A stretch of 64,000 nt of DNA from Winogradskyella psychrotolerans (GTDB taxonomy: Bacteria; Bacteroidota; Bacteroidia; Flavobacteriales; Flavobacteriaceae). The notes beneath the pieces were generated by a model that saw only the letters and a program-made list of their open reading frames with translations, was not told the DNA's origin and searched no databases. Shown here piece by piece: positions 19,556-28,514 of this stretch; positions within the stretch are counted from its first letter, which is position 1, and every line of letters begins with the position of its first letter. Made by a program: the position numbers and the translations under genes. The DNA lies in contig NZ_JAHKPN010000039.1 in the NCBI RefSeq assembly GCF_018860545.1, positions 62,001 through 126,000 of the forward strand, given 5' to 3'.

Positions 19556-19959
19556 TATTAATACTGAAGAAATTCGCGAAGCATATATAGAATTGGATTC
19601 TTTCTAAACTGTTTTTAGTAAAAATACACTCTAAACCCATAATAATTTTTGTGTATCACTGATAACCGATTAACCGCTGCATAAAACTACCAATACATAA
19701 CCACTACATGTAGGTTATTTTTTCAATTATTCTAAATTAGTTTTATTCTCAATAGCGCTTCCATGGCCTTTATCTGCTAGGTTTATGAGGTTGTCGTGTG
19801 TTTTTATTCTAATAATTAACTTTTGTATGGTTTAGGTATGGTGTTGTTTGTGATAATCATAAATAATAGGGTGTATATTTAAGGATGTTACAATATCTAA
19901 ACACTCTACTTGTGATATTGATAATATTCTAAATAAACTATTAATTAAATCTTTAAACA
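19556..19959. promoter_or_regulatory. 404-bp regulatory gap between GH17 and the CBM protein
   Basis: No convincing gene is seen on either strand. It contains the right part of the palindrome AGTATTAATATTAATACT (19548-19565). An imperfect 22-bp dyad lies at 19697-19718, with arms ATAACC and GGTTAT around TACATGTA. A weak promoter candidate is TTTTG at 19821-19825 with GTTGTTTG at 19843-19850. The downstream gene therefore probably has its own promoter, and the dyad is a possible LacI-type operator. Confidence 0.35.
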
Positions 19960-21960
19960 ATGAAAAAAATTACATTAGTACTTATCCTATTGGCAGTGTC
20001 ATTTGGATATGCACAAGAACTAGTCACCAATGGTGATTTTCAAACTGGAGTTGGATCTCCGTGGTATAACGGCGCACTTAATGTTGTAGACCTCGGTGGA
20101 GGGAATTGGGTTAATCAAGCCGAAATTTTAGCGGCTGGTAATGCATGGGATGTTAATATAAGTCAAGATGTTGTCTTGGAGGATGGAAAAACATATGAAT
20201 TATCTTATGACGCATGGACAGATGCTGTTACGGCTTCAAGAACCATAATTGCTGGCCTTGGTCAAAATGGTCCTGGTTGGGCTAACTTAGCGGAAAATCC
20301 GACATTAACAGCGACGCAGCAAACGTTTACGCATCAATTCACCATAAATTACGGAGACGGAGTAGATGATAGAGTTATTTTTGATATGGGTGCAGAAACA
20401 GGTTTTGTGTTTATAGATAATGTCAGTATTATAGAGATCGTTGATTTATGTAATGATGGGATATTGAACAATGGTGAAATAGACATTGATTGCGGTGGCC
20501 CAAATTGTGATGCTTGTCCTAATGGTCTAAACTTAGCACTTAATGGTACCGCAAGTGCTTCTTCCGAATTGAATCCTGCTAGTAATGCTATAGATGGAGA
20601 TTCTGGTACACGTTGGGAATCTGTTCACGGTGAAACTGCAGATATAACTATTGATTTAGGAATGAGTTACGATATTGGTCAGATTGTATTAAATTGGGAA
20701 GGAGCTTTTGCCGATGAATACACAATTGACATCTCTTCTGATAATATTAATTGGACGACCATATATTCCACAACAACTGGCGATGGTGTAATCGATGATC
20801 TTGCTGTGACAGGAACAGGACAATATGTAAGAATGAATGGAATACATCGATTTTTGAATGCTTGGGGCTATAGTCTATATGAATTTGAGATTTATGAGGC
20901 TTTAGACGCAACAACAATTGCGACCTTAAGTGATCTTACAGTTGATGGGGTTACAGTTACGGGATTTGGAGCAAATACATTTAATTATAATGTAGAGTTA
21001 CCACAAGGTACAACCATGGTTCCTACGGTTGTAGCTACTACATCTCAAGCGTCTCCAGCATCAGCTGTTGTTACCGACGCTAGTGGAATTCCGGGAACAA
21101 CAACTGTTTTAGTAACTGCACAAAACGGAGTAGATACTAATACCTATACTATCAATTTCGCAGAAATATTCACGCCAGTGCAAGCCACATTTGATTTAAC
21201 TTTTGAATCAGGGACTGCGGGTAGCGATGCTTCTAATTGGGATACCTTTGAAAACGGTGCGAATCCTCCATTTGAAATAGTATCAAATCCTGATGCGTCT
21301 GGTGTCAACACGTCGTCTAGGGTAGCTAAATTTACCTCATTGGCAGGAGAATCTGAATGGGCAGGTTGTGCAAATCAACATGGTACTATTTGGGAATGGG
21401 AGTTAGATGCTTCATCTACGACATTAACAATTGATGTTTACAAATCTGTTATTAGTGATGTAATGGTAAAAATTGTAAATACAACTAATGGAACTATTTA
21501 TGCTGTTCAGCAACCAAATACGGTAATTAATGCTTGGGAAACCTTAACGTATGATATATCTGGTTCGGTTTCTAGTGGAGAAAATCACGATAATGATACA
21601 ATAGTGATTCATCCAGATATCATGAATCCTAGAACGACTGATAACACTTCTTATTTCGATAATATCTCTTGGGATGGTTTTAAATTAGCTGAAGCTCCAA
21701 CTGTGCTTAATGTTGCTAATTACGACACCACTCAATTTAAAGTCTATCCTAACCCAGCACAAAATGTTTGGAACTTAAAATCGAGTAACGGACTTGTAAA
21801 TTCAGTACAGGTTTATGATGTTCTAGGTAAGCAAATTATGGCTTTACAACCTCATGCAACTGAAGTTTCAATTGCAGCGTCTGAATTAAAACCAGGTATT
21901 TATTTGGCTAAAGTTGTAAGCAATAATGGCTCAAAAATTATTAGGTTAGTTAAAAATTAA
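19960..21960 (+). CDS. Secreted multi-module carbohydrate-binding protein with T9SS sorting domain
   Basis: A 666-residue protein without a catalytic motif. Modules in order: signal peptide (to ~19), CBM4/9-like domain (~20-160, starting LVTNGDFQTG), a Cys-rich linker with DCGGPNCDAC, an F5/8 type C (CBM32-like) domain (~195-311, with NAIDGDSGTRWES), a cadherin-like beta-sandwich (~315-397), another beta-sandwich opening with FDLTFESG (~400-585), and a type IX secretion sorting domain (~590-666, VYPNPAQNVW to IIRLVKN). It would be exported by the type IX system and attached at the surface or released. Context suggests beta-glucan binding. It has its own long upstream region and a terminator after it. 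Confidence 0.85.
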   Translation: MKKITLVLILLAVSFGYAQELVTNGDFQTGVGSPWYNGALNVVDLGGGNWVNQAEILAAGNAWDVNISQDVVLEDGKTYELSYDAWTDAVTASRTIIAGLGQNGPGWANLAENPTLTATQQTFTHQFTINYGDGVDDRVIFDMGAETGFVFIDNVSIIEIVDLCNDGILNNGEIDIDCGGPNCDACPNGLNLALNGTASASSELNPASNAIDGDSGTRWESVHGETADITIDLGMSYDIGQIVLNWEGAFADEYTIDISSDNINWTTIYSTTTGDGVIDDLAVTGTGQYVRMNGIHRFLNAWGYSLYEFEIYEALDATTIATLSDLTVDGVTVTGFGANTFNYNVELPQGTTMVPTVVATTSQASPASAVVTDASGIPGTTTVLVTAQNGVDTNTYTINFAEIFTPVQATFDLTFESGTAGSDASNWDTFENGANPPFEIVSNPDASGVNTSSRVAKFTSLAGESEWAGCANQHGTIWEWELDASSTTLTIDVYKSVISDVMVKIVNTTNGTIYAVQQPNTVINAWETLTYDISGSVSSGENHDNDTIVIHPDIMNPRTTDNTSYFDNISWDGFKLAEAPTVLNVANYDTTQFKVYPNPAQNVWNLKSSNGLVNSVQVYDVLGKQIMALQPHATEVSIAASELKPGIYLAKVVSNNGSKIIRLVKN

Positions 21961-21984
21961 TTTAAAAATTTTTTAATAGCAATT

Positions 21985-22014
21985 AAAGAGCGTATATTTT
22001 ACGCTCTTTCTTGT
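21985..22014 (+). terminator. Terminator after the CBM protein gene
   Basis: AAAGAGCGTA (21985-21994) pairs perfectly with TACGCTCTTT (22000-22009) around a 5-base loop, followed by CTT. It lies 24 bp after the stop and just before the LacI-type gene. Confidence 0.8.
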
Positions 22015-22033
22015 ATATATAAATGATAAAAAA

Positions 22034-23041
22034 ATGACGACACTCAAAGAATTAGCTGCTCTTTTAAATATTTCTGTTTCAACCGTTTCAAAAGCGTTAA
22101 ATGATAGTCATGAAATTAGTGAAAACACAAGAGTAAGAGTTAAAGAATTGGCTACGAAGCTCAACTATAAACCCAATAGAATAGCACAACAACTAAAAAC
22201 CAATAAGACAAAGATTATTGGGGTTATTCTACCAACAGTAACCAATCCGTTTTTTGCAGAAGTACTACACGGCATTGAAAAAACAGCAACTAATAATGAT
22301 TATGATATTATTGTATGCTTGTCTAATGAAACCTTGCATAAAGAAAAGCGCAGTTTAGATCTTTTAGCTAATGGAAGTGTCGATGGATTCATTATCGCTG
22401 TAGCAAGAGAGAGTCAAGTGAAAGAACAAACGGATCATATTAAATCTGCCATTAAAAGTAAATTACCTGTTTTAATGTTCGATAGAGTCGTAGATGAGAT
22501 TGAATGTAATAAAGTTATTGTGGATGATTTTCAATCCGTTTATGAAGCTACAGAGCATTTAATAGTGGCTGAGCAGCGAAAAAATATTCTTTTAGTAAGT
22601 AATATTGAAGAGCTCAGCGTTGGTCAGCTTAGAATAAGTGGTTTTACAAAAGCTTTGGAAGATCATAATTTAAAATCCAATATTTTAAAACTAGACAATG
22701 CCATTGATCGCGATGTTGAACATAAAATATATGATTATTTAAAAGCGAATAAGTCTATTGATGCTATTCTTTCTATTGATCACGTTACAGGTATTGTAGC
22801 GATTAATATGGCTAAAAAATTGGGAAAAGACATTCCTAAAGATTTGTCCGTAGTCGGTTTTGGTTATGAGCATACGCAAGTATTATCGAACCCAAAGATC
22901 TCAATTATTCATCAGAAAGCACATAAAATAGGTGAGATGTCGACAAAATTATTAATTGATAATATTAAGGATGACACGCTAAAATTGCAAACTATTATTG
23001 TGCCTAGTGAGTTGCAACTAAGTGAGTCTTCTGTATCTTAA
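22034..23041 (+). CDS. LacI-family transcriptional regulator
   Basis: A 335-residue LacI/GalR regulator. The N-terminal helix-turn-helix (TLKELAALLNISVSTVSKAL, ~2-22) and hinge helix (YKPNRIAQQLKTNKT) are clear. A periplasmic-binding-protein-like sensor domain starts at IIGVILPTVTNPFFAEVLHG and runs to the end. It is the last gene of the glucan locus. It probably represses or activates the locus in answer to an imported sugar. Possible operators are the dyad at 19697-19718 and the inverted repeat at 9778-9814 (inference). It is separated from its neighbours by terminators on both sides. Confidence 0.93.
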   Translation: MTTLKELAALLNISVSTVSKALNDSHEISENTRVRVKELATKLNYKPNRIAQQLKTNKTKIIGVILPTVTNPFFAEVLHGIEKTATNNDYDIIVCLSNETLHKEKRSLDLLANGSVDGFIIAVARESQVKEQTDHIKSAIKSKLPVLMFDRVVDEIECNKVIVDDFQSVYEATEHLIVAEQRKNILLVSNIEELSVGQLRISGFTKALEDHNLKSNILKLDNAIDRDVEHKIYDYLKANKSIDAILSIDHVTGIVAINMAKKLGKDIPKDLSVVGFGYEHTQVLSNPKISIIHQKAHKIGEMSTKLLIDNIKDDTLKLQTIIVPSELQLSESSVS

Positions 23042-23057
23042 TTTTAAAATTTAGGCA

Positions 23058-23096
23058 TAAAAAAAGCTTGATGCATTTAGTCATCAAGCTTTTTTA
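23058..23096. terminator. Bidirectional terminator between the LacI gene and the LEA-like gene
   Basis: A long perfect stem around AAAGCTTGATG and CATCAAGCTTT, flanked by A and T tracts on either side, serves the LacI gene on the plus strand and the convergent small lipoprotein gene on the minus strand. Confidence 0.9.
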
Positions 23097-23113
23097 TTTT
23101 AAGACGTTGTGTA

Positions 23114-23560
23114 TTACATTCCTTTAACTTTATCAGCAGCAGAATTTACAGCATCACTACCAGTTTTTTTCGCTGAATCAACAGCATCGCTACCTGCTTG
23201 TTTTGCTCCTTCAACGGCGTCCTTAGCAGTATCTTTAGCAGAGTCAATAGCATCACTTGCAGTAGCTTTAGCGTCATCTATAGCGTCACTTGCAGTAGCT
23301 TTGGCGTCATCCATTGCATCACCTGTAGCGCCTTTAGCGTCATCCATTGCATCACCTGCATCATCAATAGCTTCATCTATTGTGTCACCAGCTTCATCCA
23401 TAGCGTCTTCGATTGCTTCACCAGCATCTTCTAAAGCATTTTCTGTAGTGTCAGAAGCGTTTTCTACTGCTTCACCAGCTTTATCTGCTGTTTCTCTACA
23501 AGATGTAAATGATAATCCTAATACAGCAACTAATGCTAAACTTAATACAACTTTTTTCAT
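23114..23560 (-). CDS. LEA-like lipoprotein made of eleven 11-residue repeats
   Basis: A 148-residue lipoprotein (signal FTSC, Cys21). The entire mature chain from residue 22 to 142 is eleven tandem 11-mers, loosely xxxxDAhDxAK, for example ATASDAIDDAK, ATASDAIDSAK and QAGSDAVDSAK, with a six-residue tail. Early repeats are Glu/Asp-rich and late ones Lys-rich. The 11-residue period, Ala/Asp/Lys bias and lack of aromatic residues resemble group 3 LEA and apolipoprotein-type amphipathic helices. It would be anchored in the inner or outer membrane. Function is unknown; stress protection or a membrane-periplasm spacer is possible. The DNA has a matching 33-bp period, so repeat number may vary between strains. 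Confidence 0.85.
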   Translation of the reverse strand: MKKVVLSLALVAVLGLSFTSCRETADKAGEAVENASDTTENALEDAGEAIEDAMDEAGDTIDEAIDDAGDAMDDAKGATGDAMDDAKATASDAIDDAKATASDAIDSAKDTAKDAVEGAKQAGSDAVDSAKKTGSDAVNSAADKVKGM

Positions 23561-23830
23561 TTTATTGGTTTTAGTGTTAATTTATGTTAATGTACGAAAA
23601 TAGTAATTTTAGTTAATTTTTAACATCTTTTATTAGTTTATATAACGCACATCGCTACTATATACGTATATAGATGTAGATTTGGACGTTGTTTGCTAAT
23701 GTTTTTTCTATTTTAATTACTTTTATATATATCTAAATTAGAAAATAAACGATTATAATCAATCAGAGTCCGTCATTAAAAGGATTAATATAGTAACTTA
23801 AGTAAAGAAATTTACAAATAGGATAATAGT

Positions 23831-25150
23831 ATGATTTTAAAACCCAGTTACAAATTTTTATTTTTTATTACAGTATTATGTTTTTCTCTTTTGGGGTTTT
23901 CTCAAAATAATAGAAAAGAAAAAAGTATTGTAAAAGCTGTAGATCAACATACCGAAAAAGCTATTGCTTTGGTAAAAAAAACAGTCAATATAAATAGTGG
24001 TACGATGAATTTTGACGGCGTACAGGAGGTTGGTCAATTATATAAAAGTGAACTCGACAAACTAGGTTTTAAAACGGAATTAACAAAAGGTGATACTTAT
24101 GGAAGAGCAGGACATTTAATAGCCACAAGACAAGGAAAAAAAGGGCCAAAATTTTTAATGATAGGACATTTAGATACCGTTTTTGAGTTAGATAGTCCTT
24201 TTCAAGAATACACCATGCTTAATGATTCCATAATGAAAGGTCCTGGAGTTGCGGACATGAAAGGTGGTGATGTTATCATTATTTTGGCAATGCAAGCTTT
24301 AAATGATGCTGGACTATTAGATGATATGTCTATAGAGATTATAATGACGGGAGACGAAGAAAAAAGCGGAGATCCAATAGCATTGTCCAAAAAAGATTTA
24401 ATTGATGCAGCAAAACGTGCAGATATTGCTTTAGGATTTGAAAATGGAGATAATAACCCAAAAACAATAGTGGTATCTCGCAGAGGTTCTACAGATTGGC
24501 AACTTAAGGTCACTGGAAACCCAGCACACTCTTCTCAGATTTTTACAGATCAAATTGGTGCAGGAGCTATCTATGAAACATCTAGAATCTTAAATGAATT
24601 CTACGGTCAGTTAGCTAAAGAAAAAGATTTAACCTTCAACCCAGGATTCATAATTGGTGGTACAACCTTACAACCCGATGAGGATGGTACTGGTGGACAT
24701 GCCTTTGGAAAAACTAATGTGGTCTCACAAGAAACTCTTGTTCGTGGGGATTTAAGAGCTGTGTCTTTAGAACAATTAATTAAAGCTAAAGCAACGATGA
24801 AAAGGATTGTTTCAGAGCACTATCCGAAAACGAATGCCGAACTAACATTCTCAGAAGGAGCTTATCCGCCATTGACAAAAACGGAAGGCAATGTAAAATT
24901 ATTGGGTTATTATAATACGGTAAGTGAAGATTTAGGTTTCGGATCAGTTACAGCAGTAAATCCTAGAAATGCGGGAGCAGCTGATATTTCATTTACTTCA
25001 GAATATGTAGATATGGCAATAGATGGTTTAGGGCTTACAGGAGGTGGTGGTGATCACACTATTAGTGAAACAGGGAATTTAAATACTGTGGCAATTCAAG
25101 CAAAAATTACAGCGGTTTTGATGTACAGATTAGTGAACTCCAAATTGTAA
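23831..25150 (+). CDS. M20 family metallopeptidase (carboxypeptidase G2-like), exported
   Basis: A 439-residue protein with an N-terminal signal peptide (~1-25, LLGFSQ). M20 metal-site residues are His113 and Asp115 in IGHLDTV, bridging Asp142 in GVADMKGG, catalytic Glu176 and ligand Glu177 in TGDEEKSG, and a late His in GGGGDHTISETG. The dimerisation domain lies between. Such enzymes remove C-terminal residues, often Glu, from peptides or conjugates; the substrate is not evident. It stands alone with 270 bp upstream and is not part of the neighbouring operons. Confidence 0.88.
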   Translation: MILKPSYKFLFFITVLCFSLLGFSQNNRKEKSIVKAVDQHTEKAIALVKKTVNINSGTMNFDGVQEVGQLYKSELDKLGFKTELTKGDTYGRAGHLIATRQGKKGPKFLMIGHLDTVFELDSPFQEYTMLNDSIMKGPGVADMKGGDVIIILAMQALNDAGLLDDMSIEIIMTGDEEKSGDPIALSKKDLIDAAKRADIALGFENGDNNPKTIVVSRRGSTDWQLKVTGNPAHSSQIFTDQIGAGAIYETSRILNEFYGQLAKEKDLTFNPGFIIGGTTLQPDEDGTGGHAFGKTNVVSQETLVRGDLRAVSLEQLIKAKATMKRIVSEHYPKTNAELTFSEGAYPPLTKTEGNVKLLGYYNTVSEDLGFGSVTAVNPRNAGAADISFTSEYVDMAIDGLGLTGGGGDHTISETGNLNTVAIQAKITAVLMYRLVNSKL

Positions 25151-25266
25151 AATAAAAAAATATATATAAATACGCTTTTTTATAGTTGTCTTTTAAGATA
25201 AAAAAGTGATTCCACTACACCGGTTTTAAAGCTGTAAAATAAAGAAGTTGTATTATATTAGAAATA

Positions 25267-25875
25267 ATGGATTTATTTAATTCAGAAACAGAATTTAACC
25301 GCTTGCCATTTGATGGGGAAGTAATTTATTATGGCTCTATAATGTCTATTGAAAAAGCACATGAATATTATGAGAAGTTACTTCAATATATCGATTGGGA
25401 ATATGATAAGGCAATCATTTTCGGAAAACTAATAACCACAAAACGAAAAGTAGCTTGGTATGGTGATGAACCCTTTAATTATACCTATTCTAAAACTACG
25501 AAATTGGCCCTACCATGGAATCAAGAGCTTTTAGAACTCAAGACATTGGTTGAAGCTAAAACGGGAGAAACTTTTAACTCATGTTTACTTAATTTGTATC
25601 ATAGTGGTGACGAAGGTATGTCTTGGCATAGCGATAGAGAAAAGGATTTAAAAAAGGATGGTGCTATTGGTTCGTTAAGTTTTGGAGCAGAGCGAAAGTT
25701 TTTATTTAAACATAAAGTAACCAAACAAAATGTCTCTGTGCTGTTAGAAAAAGGTAGTTTATTAGTTATGAAAGGCGCCACTCAAACCCATTGGTTGCAT
25801 CGCTTACCACCAACTAAAAAAGTAAAAACACCGAGAATAAATTTAACGTTTAGAACTATAGAATTGAATAGGTAA
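25267..25875 (+). CDS. AlkB-like 2-oxoglutarate/Fe(II) dioxygenase
   Basis: A 202-residue AlkB-family protein, closest in style to the ABH2/ABH3 type. The iron ligands are His121 and Asp123 in MSWHSDRE and His178 in THWLHRLP. The 2-oxoglutarate-binding arginines lie in the C-terminal PRINLTFR. LNLYHSGDEGMSWHSD and LSFGAERKFLF are typical. It should repair 1-methyladenine and 3-methylcytosine in DNA or RNA by oxidative demethylation. It is a single gene between the M20 peptidase and waaA, which converges on it. Confidence 0.93.
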   Translation: MDLFNSETEFNRLPFDGEVIYYGSIMSIEKAHEYYEKLLQYIDWEYDKAIIFGKLITTKRKVAWYGDEPFNYTYSKTTKLALPWNQELLELKTLVEAKTGETFNSCLLNLYHSGDEGMSWHSDREKDLKKDGAIGSLSFGAERKFLFKHKVTKQNVSVLLEKGSLLVMKGATQTHWLHRLPPTKKVKTPRINLTFRTIELNR

Positions 25876-25899
25876 CGCATTGTGTTATCAGTTTTAAGA

Positions 25900-27144
25900 T
25901 TATGTTTTTAAATAATCCATAATCTTATGAACAGCTCCTCTATTCGAATCTATAAAAGATTTAGTAATTGCTCCTTGTTTTTTTCTTAGTTCACCATCTG
26001 TTAACAATGCGTTTAAACAAGAATCAAAGGCTGTAGAACTCTCCAGACTAGTGACTCCTCCTAAATCAATAAGTGTTTTGGCTTCAGGAAATTTAGTATA
26101 GTTTTTTCCAATAAGAATCGGAATTCCAAAAACAGCGGGTTCTAGTATATTATGCAAGCCAGTTGTGCCAGCGCCACCGCCAACATAAGCAATGTTTGCA
26201 TAACTATATACTTTGCTTAAATAACCAATGGTATCCAAAATGAACACCTTGTAATCAGCTAAATTTTCATTTTGAGTTAATTCTGAATAACTAATGGTTT
26301 TTACATTCAATTGTGATTTTAAAGAAGCCACATAACTTGGTTTTATATTATGGGGAGCAATCACAAACTTTACTTCCGGATTAGTATTGGAATTGATAAA
26401 GTCCATATATAATGTATCATCGTCTGGCCAAGAACTCCCAAAAACAACACAAAATTTGTCATTTTTAAAAGCTTCAATAAAAGGAACGGTATTATCAATT
26501 TTTAGTTGGTTTGAAACCCGATCAAATCGTGTGTCACCAGAAATGGAAACAGAATTGTAATTAATGCCTTCAAGTAAAGCTTTGGAATTTTCGTCTTGAG
26601 TAAAAATATGTTTAAATCCAAATAAAGCCGATCTCATAAAACGACCATAGCCTTTGAAAAAACTTTGCTCTTTTCTGAATACAGCCGAAATTAAAATCGC
26701 TTTTAAGTTCCGTTTTTTAATTTCATGTAAAACGTTAGGCCAAATTTCATATTTTACAAATAGAATATAGTCTGGGTTTACCAAGTCTAAAAAGCGTTTG
26801 GCGTTTGCTGTGGTATCCAGTGGAAGGTAAACAACACAATCTGCAATTTTTGCATTTTTCCGAACCTCAAAACCAGAGGGAGAGAAAAAGGATAAGACCA
26901 CTTTATAATCGGGATGTTCGGCTTTTAAAGCTTCAAAAACAGGTAAACCTTGTTCGTATTCTCCTAAAGAGGCACAGTGAAACCAAAAGGTTTTAACTTC
27001 AGGATTAATGTTGTTTTCAAGTTTTGAAAAGGTCGTGTTTCTGCCAACGACACCTTGTTTCAATTTAGAATTGAATAAAGCTGCAATTTTAATAATAAAA
27101 CTTGCTAAATAAATTCCTATAGAATAGAGTGCTTTCAAAAACAA
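25900..27144 (-). CDS. waaA: 3-deoxy-D-manno-octulosonic acid (Kdo) transferase
   Basis: A 414-residue GT30 enzyme that adds Kdo to lipid A precursor at the inner membrane. It has an N-terminal hydrophobic anchor (YSIGIYLASFIIKIAALF), the conserved acceptor-site region WFHCASLGEYEQG, and the donor-site end AYVGGGAGTTGLHNILEPAV with FGIPILIG. Length is normal for the family. It is transcribed away from the aminotransferase gene across a 118-bp gap. Confidence 0.93.
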   Translation of the reverse strand: MFLKALYSIGIYLASFIIKIAALFNSKLKQGVVGRNTTFSKLENNINPEVKTFWFHCASLGEYEQGLPVFEALKAEHPDYKVVLSFFSPSGFEVRKNAKIADCVVYLPLDTTANAKRFLDLVNPDYILFVKYEIWPNVLHEIKKRNLKAILISAVFRKEQSFFKGYGRFMRSALFGFKHIFTQDENSKALLEGINYNSVSISGDTRFDRVSNQLKIDNTVPFIEAFKNDKFCVVFGSSWPDDDTLYMDFINSNTNPEVKFVIAPHNIKPSYVASLKSQLNVKTISYSELTQNENLADYKVFILDTIGYLSKVYSYANIAYVGGGAGTTGLHNILEPAVFGIPILIGKNYTKFPEAKTLIDLGGVTSLESSTAFDSCLNALLTDGELRKKQGAITKSFIDSNRGAVHKIMDYLKT

Positions 27145-27262
27145 ATATTTGTGCTAAAATACATTTCTTTCAATTAATTGCGTTGTCATAGCGCTTACAA
27201 TTTCGTATTTTCGCTAATAGCTTTATGCTTTTATATTTATACACTAAAATGTAGTCTTTACA

Positions 27263-28423
27263 ATGAAAAAAATACAGATGGTTGACCTTCAAAGTCAGTA
27301 TGCCAAAATTAAAGATATAGTAGATCCTTCGATTCAAGAAGTAATGGACAGTGCCAGTTTTATTAATGGTCCTAAGGTGCATGAGTTTCAGAAGAATCTT
27401 GAGAATTATTTAGGAGTTAAACATGTTATTCCTTGTGCTAACGGAACAGATGCTTTGCAAATTGCAATGATGGGCTTAGGCTTGCAGCCCGGTGATGAGG
27501 TGATTACCGCAGATTTTACGTTCGCAGCCACTGTTGAGGTTATTGCGTTATTGCAATTAACTCCAGTTTTAGTTGATGTAGATCCTGTAACTTTTAATAT
27601 TGATATTGCTGCGATTAAAAAAGCAATAACACCAAAAACTAAAGCTATAGTGCCAGTTCATTTATTTGGCTTACCTGCAGACATGGATGCTATAATGGAT
27701 TTAGCAAAAGAACATGATTTATATGTTATAGAGGATAATGCTCAGGGTATTGGAGCGCACTATACACATCGCGATGGTACTAAAACCAAAACAGGTGCTA
27801 TCGGTCATGCTGCTTCAACGTCTTTTTTTCCTTCTAAAAATTTAGGGTGTTATGGTGATGGTGGAGCTATTTTTACAAATGATGATGATTTAGCTCATAC
27901 AATTAGAGGTATTGTGAATCATGGGATGTATGAACGATACCATCATGACGTTGTTGGTGTTAATTCACGTTTAGATTCTATTCAAGCGGCCGTGTTAGAT
28001 GCTAAATTGCCGCATTTAGATGCCTACAATAGTGCTAGACGAGATGCCGCAAGAAAATATAATGAGGCTTTTAAAAATCACCCTAATATTACGGTTCCAT
28101 CTGGTTTAACAGAATGTGAAGGAATTTGTGATACTTGTGACTGCCATGTATTTCATCAATATACACTTAATCTAAAAGGAGTAGATAGAGACGCTCTTGT
28201 AGCACACTTGCAATCTAATAATATCCCTTGTGGTGTGTATTATCCAATTCCGCTGCACAGACAAAAAGCGTACATGGATGATCGCTATAATGAGTCCGAT
28301 TTTCCAGTGACCAATGCGTTAATAAAATCGGTGATTTCACTTCCAATGCATACGGAGTTAGATGATGAACAGATTGAATATATTGCAAATACAGTTTTAA
28401 ATTTTATACAAGAAAATAATTAA
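27263..28423 (+). CDS. DegT/DnrJ/EryC1/StrS sugar aminotransferase with a Cys-cluster insertion
   Basis: A 386-residue PLP-dependent aminotransferase of the WbpE/ArnB type, making amino sugars on nucleotide sugars for surface polysaccharides. The PLP lysine is Lys192 in FFPSKNLGCYGDGGA, with VIEDNAQGIGA upstream. Near residue 285 lies an unusual C-x3-C-x2-C-x-C-H cluster (CEGICDTCDCH, residues 285-295) just before the usual FHQYTL strand. This resembles a metal site and is not part of the generic fold. Neighbours waaA and galE support an envelope polysaccharide role. Confidence 0.9.
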   Translation: MKKIQMVDLQSQYAKIKDIVDPSIQEVMDSASFINGPKVHEFQKNLENYLGVKHVIPCANGTDALQIAMMGLGLQPGDEVITADFTFAATVEVIALLQLTPVLVDVDPVTFNIDIAAIKKAITPKTKAIVPVHLFGLPADMDAIMDLAKEHDLYVIEDNAQGIGAHYTHRDGTKTKTGAIGHAASTSFFPSKNLGCYGDGGAIFTNDDDLAHTIRGIVNHGMYERYHHDVVGVNSRLDSIQAAVLDAKLPHLDAYNSARRDAARKYNEAFKNHPNITVPSGLTECEGICDTCDCHVFHQYTLNLKGVDRDALVAHLQSNNIPCGVYYPIPLHRQKAYMDDRYNESDFPVTNALIKSVISLPMHTELDDEQIEYIANTVLNFIQENN

Positions 28424-28514
28424 TATATAATAAGCATGTTAAGAATTTTATCAGTCAATGGATTGATTAATTGCAAACGGCATGTGACAATTAAGAAAAA
28501 AACATAAAAAATAT

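Noticed and set aside
23109..23603. Long plus-strand ORF opposite the LEA-like gene
   Set aside because: It is the antisense of a 33-bp tandem repeat, which keeps several frames open. It has no signal or plausible composition, while the minus strand has a clear lipobox.
25175..25206. CTTTTTTAT / ATAAAAAAG inverted repeat after the M20 peptidase gene
   Set aside because: Only A/T pairs besides one G-C, with a 14-base loop; too weak to call a terminator.
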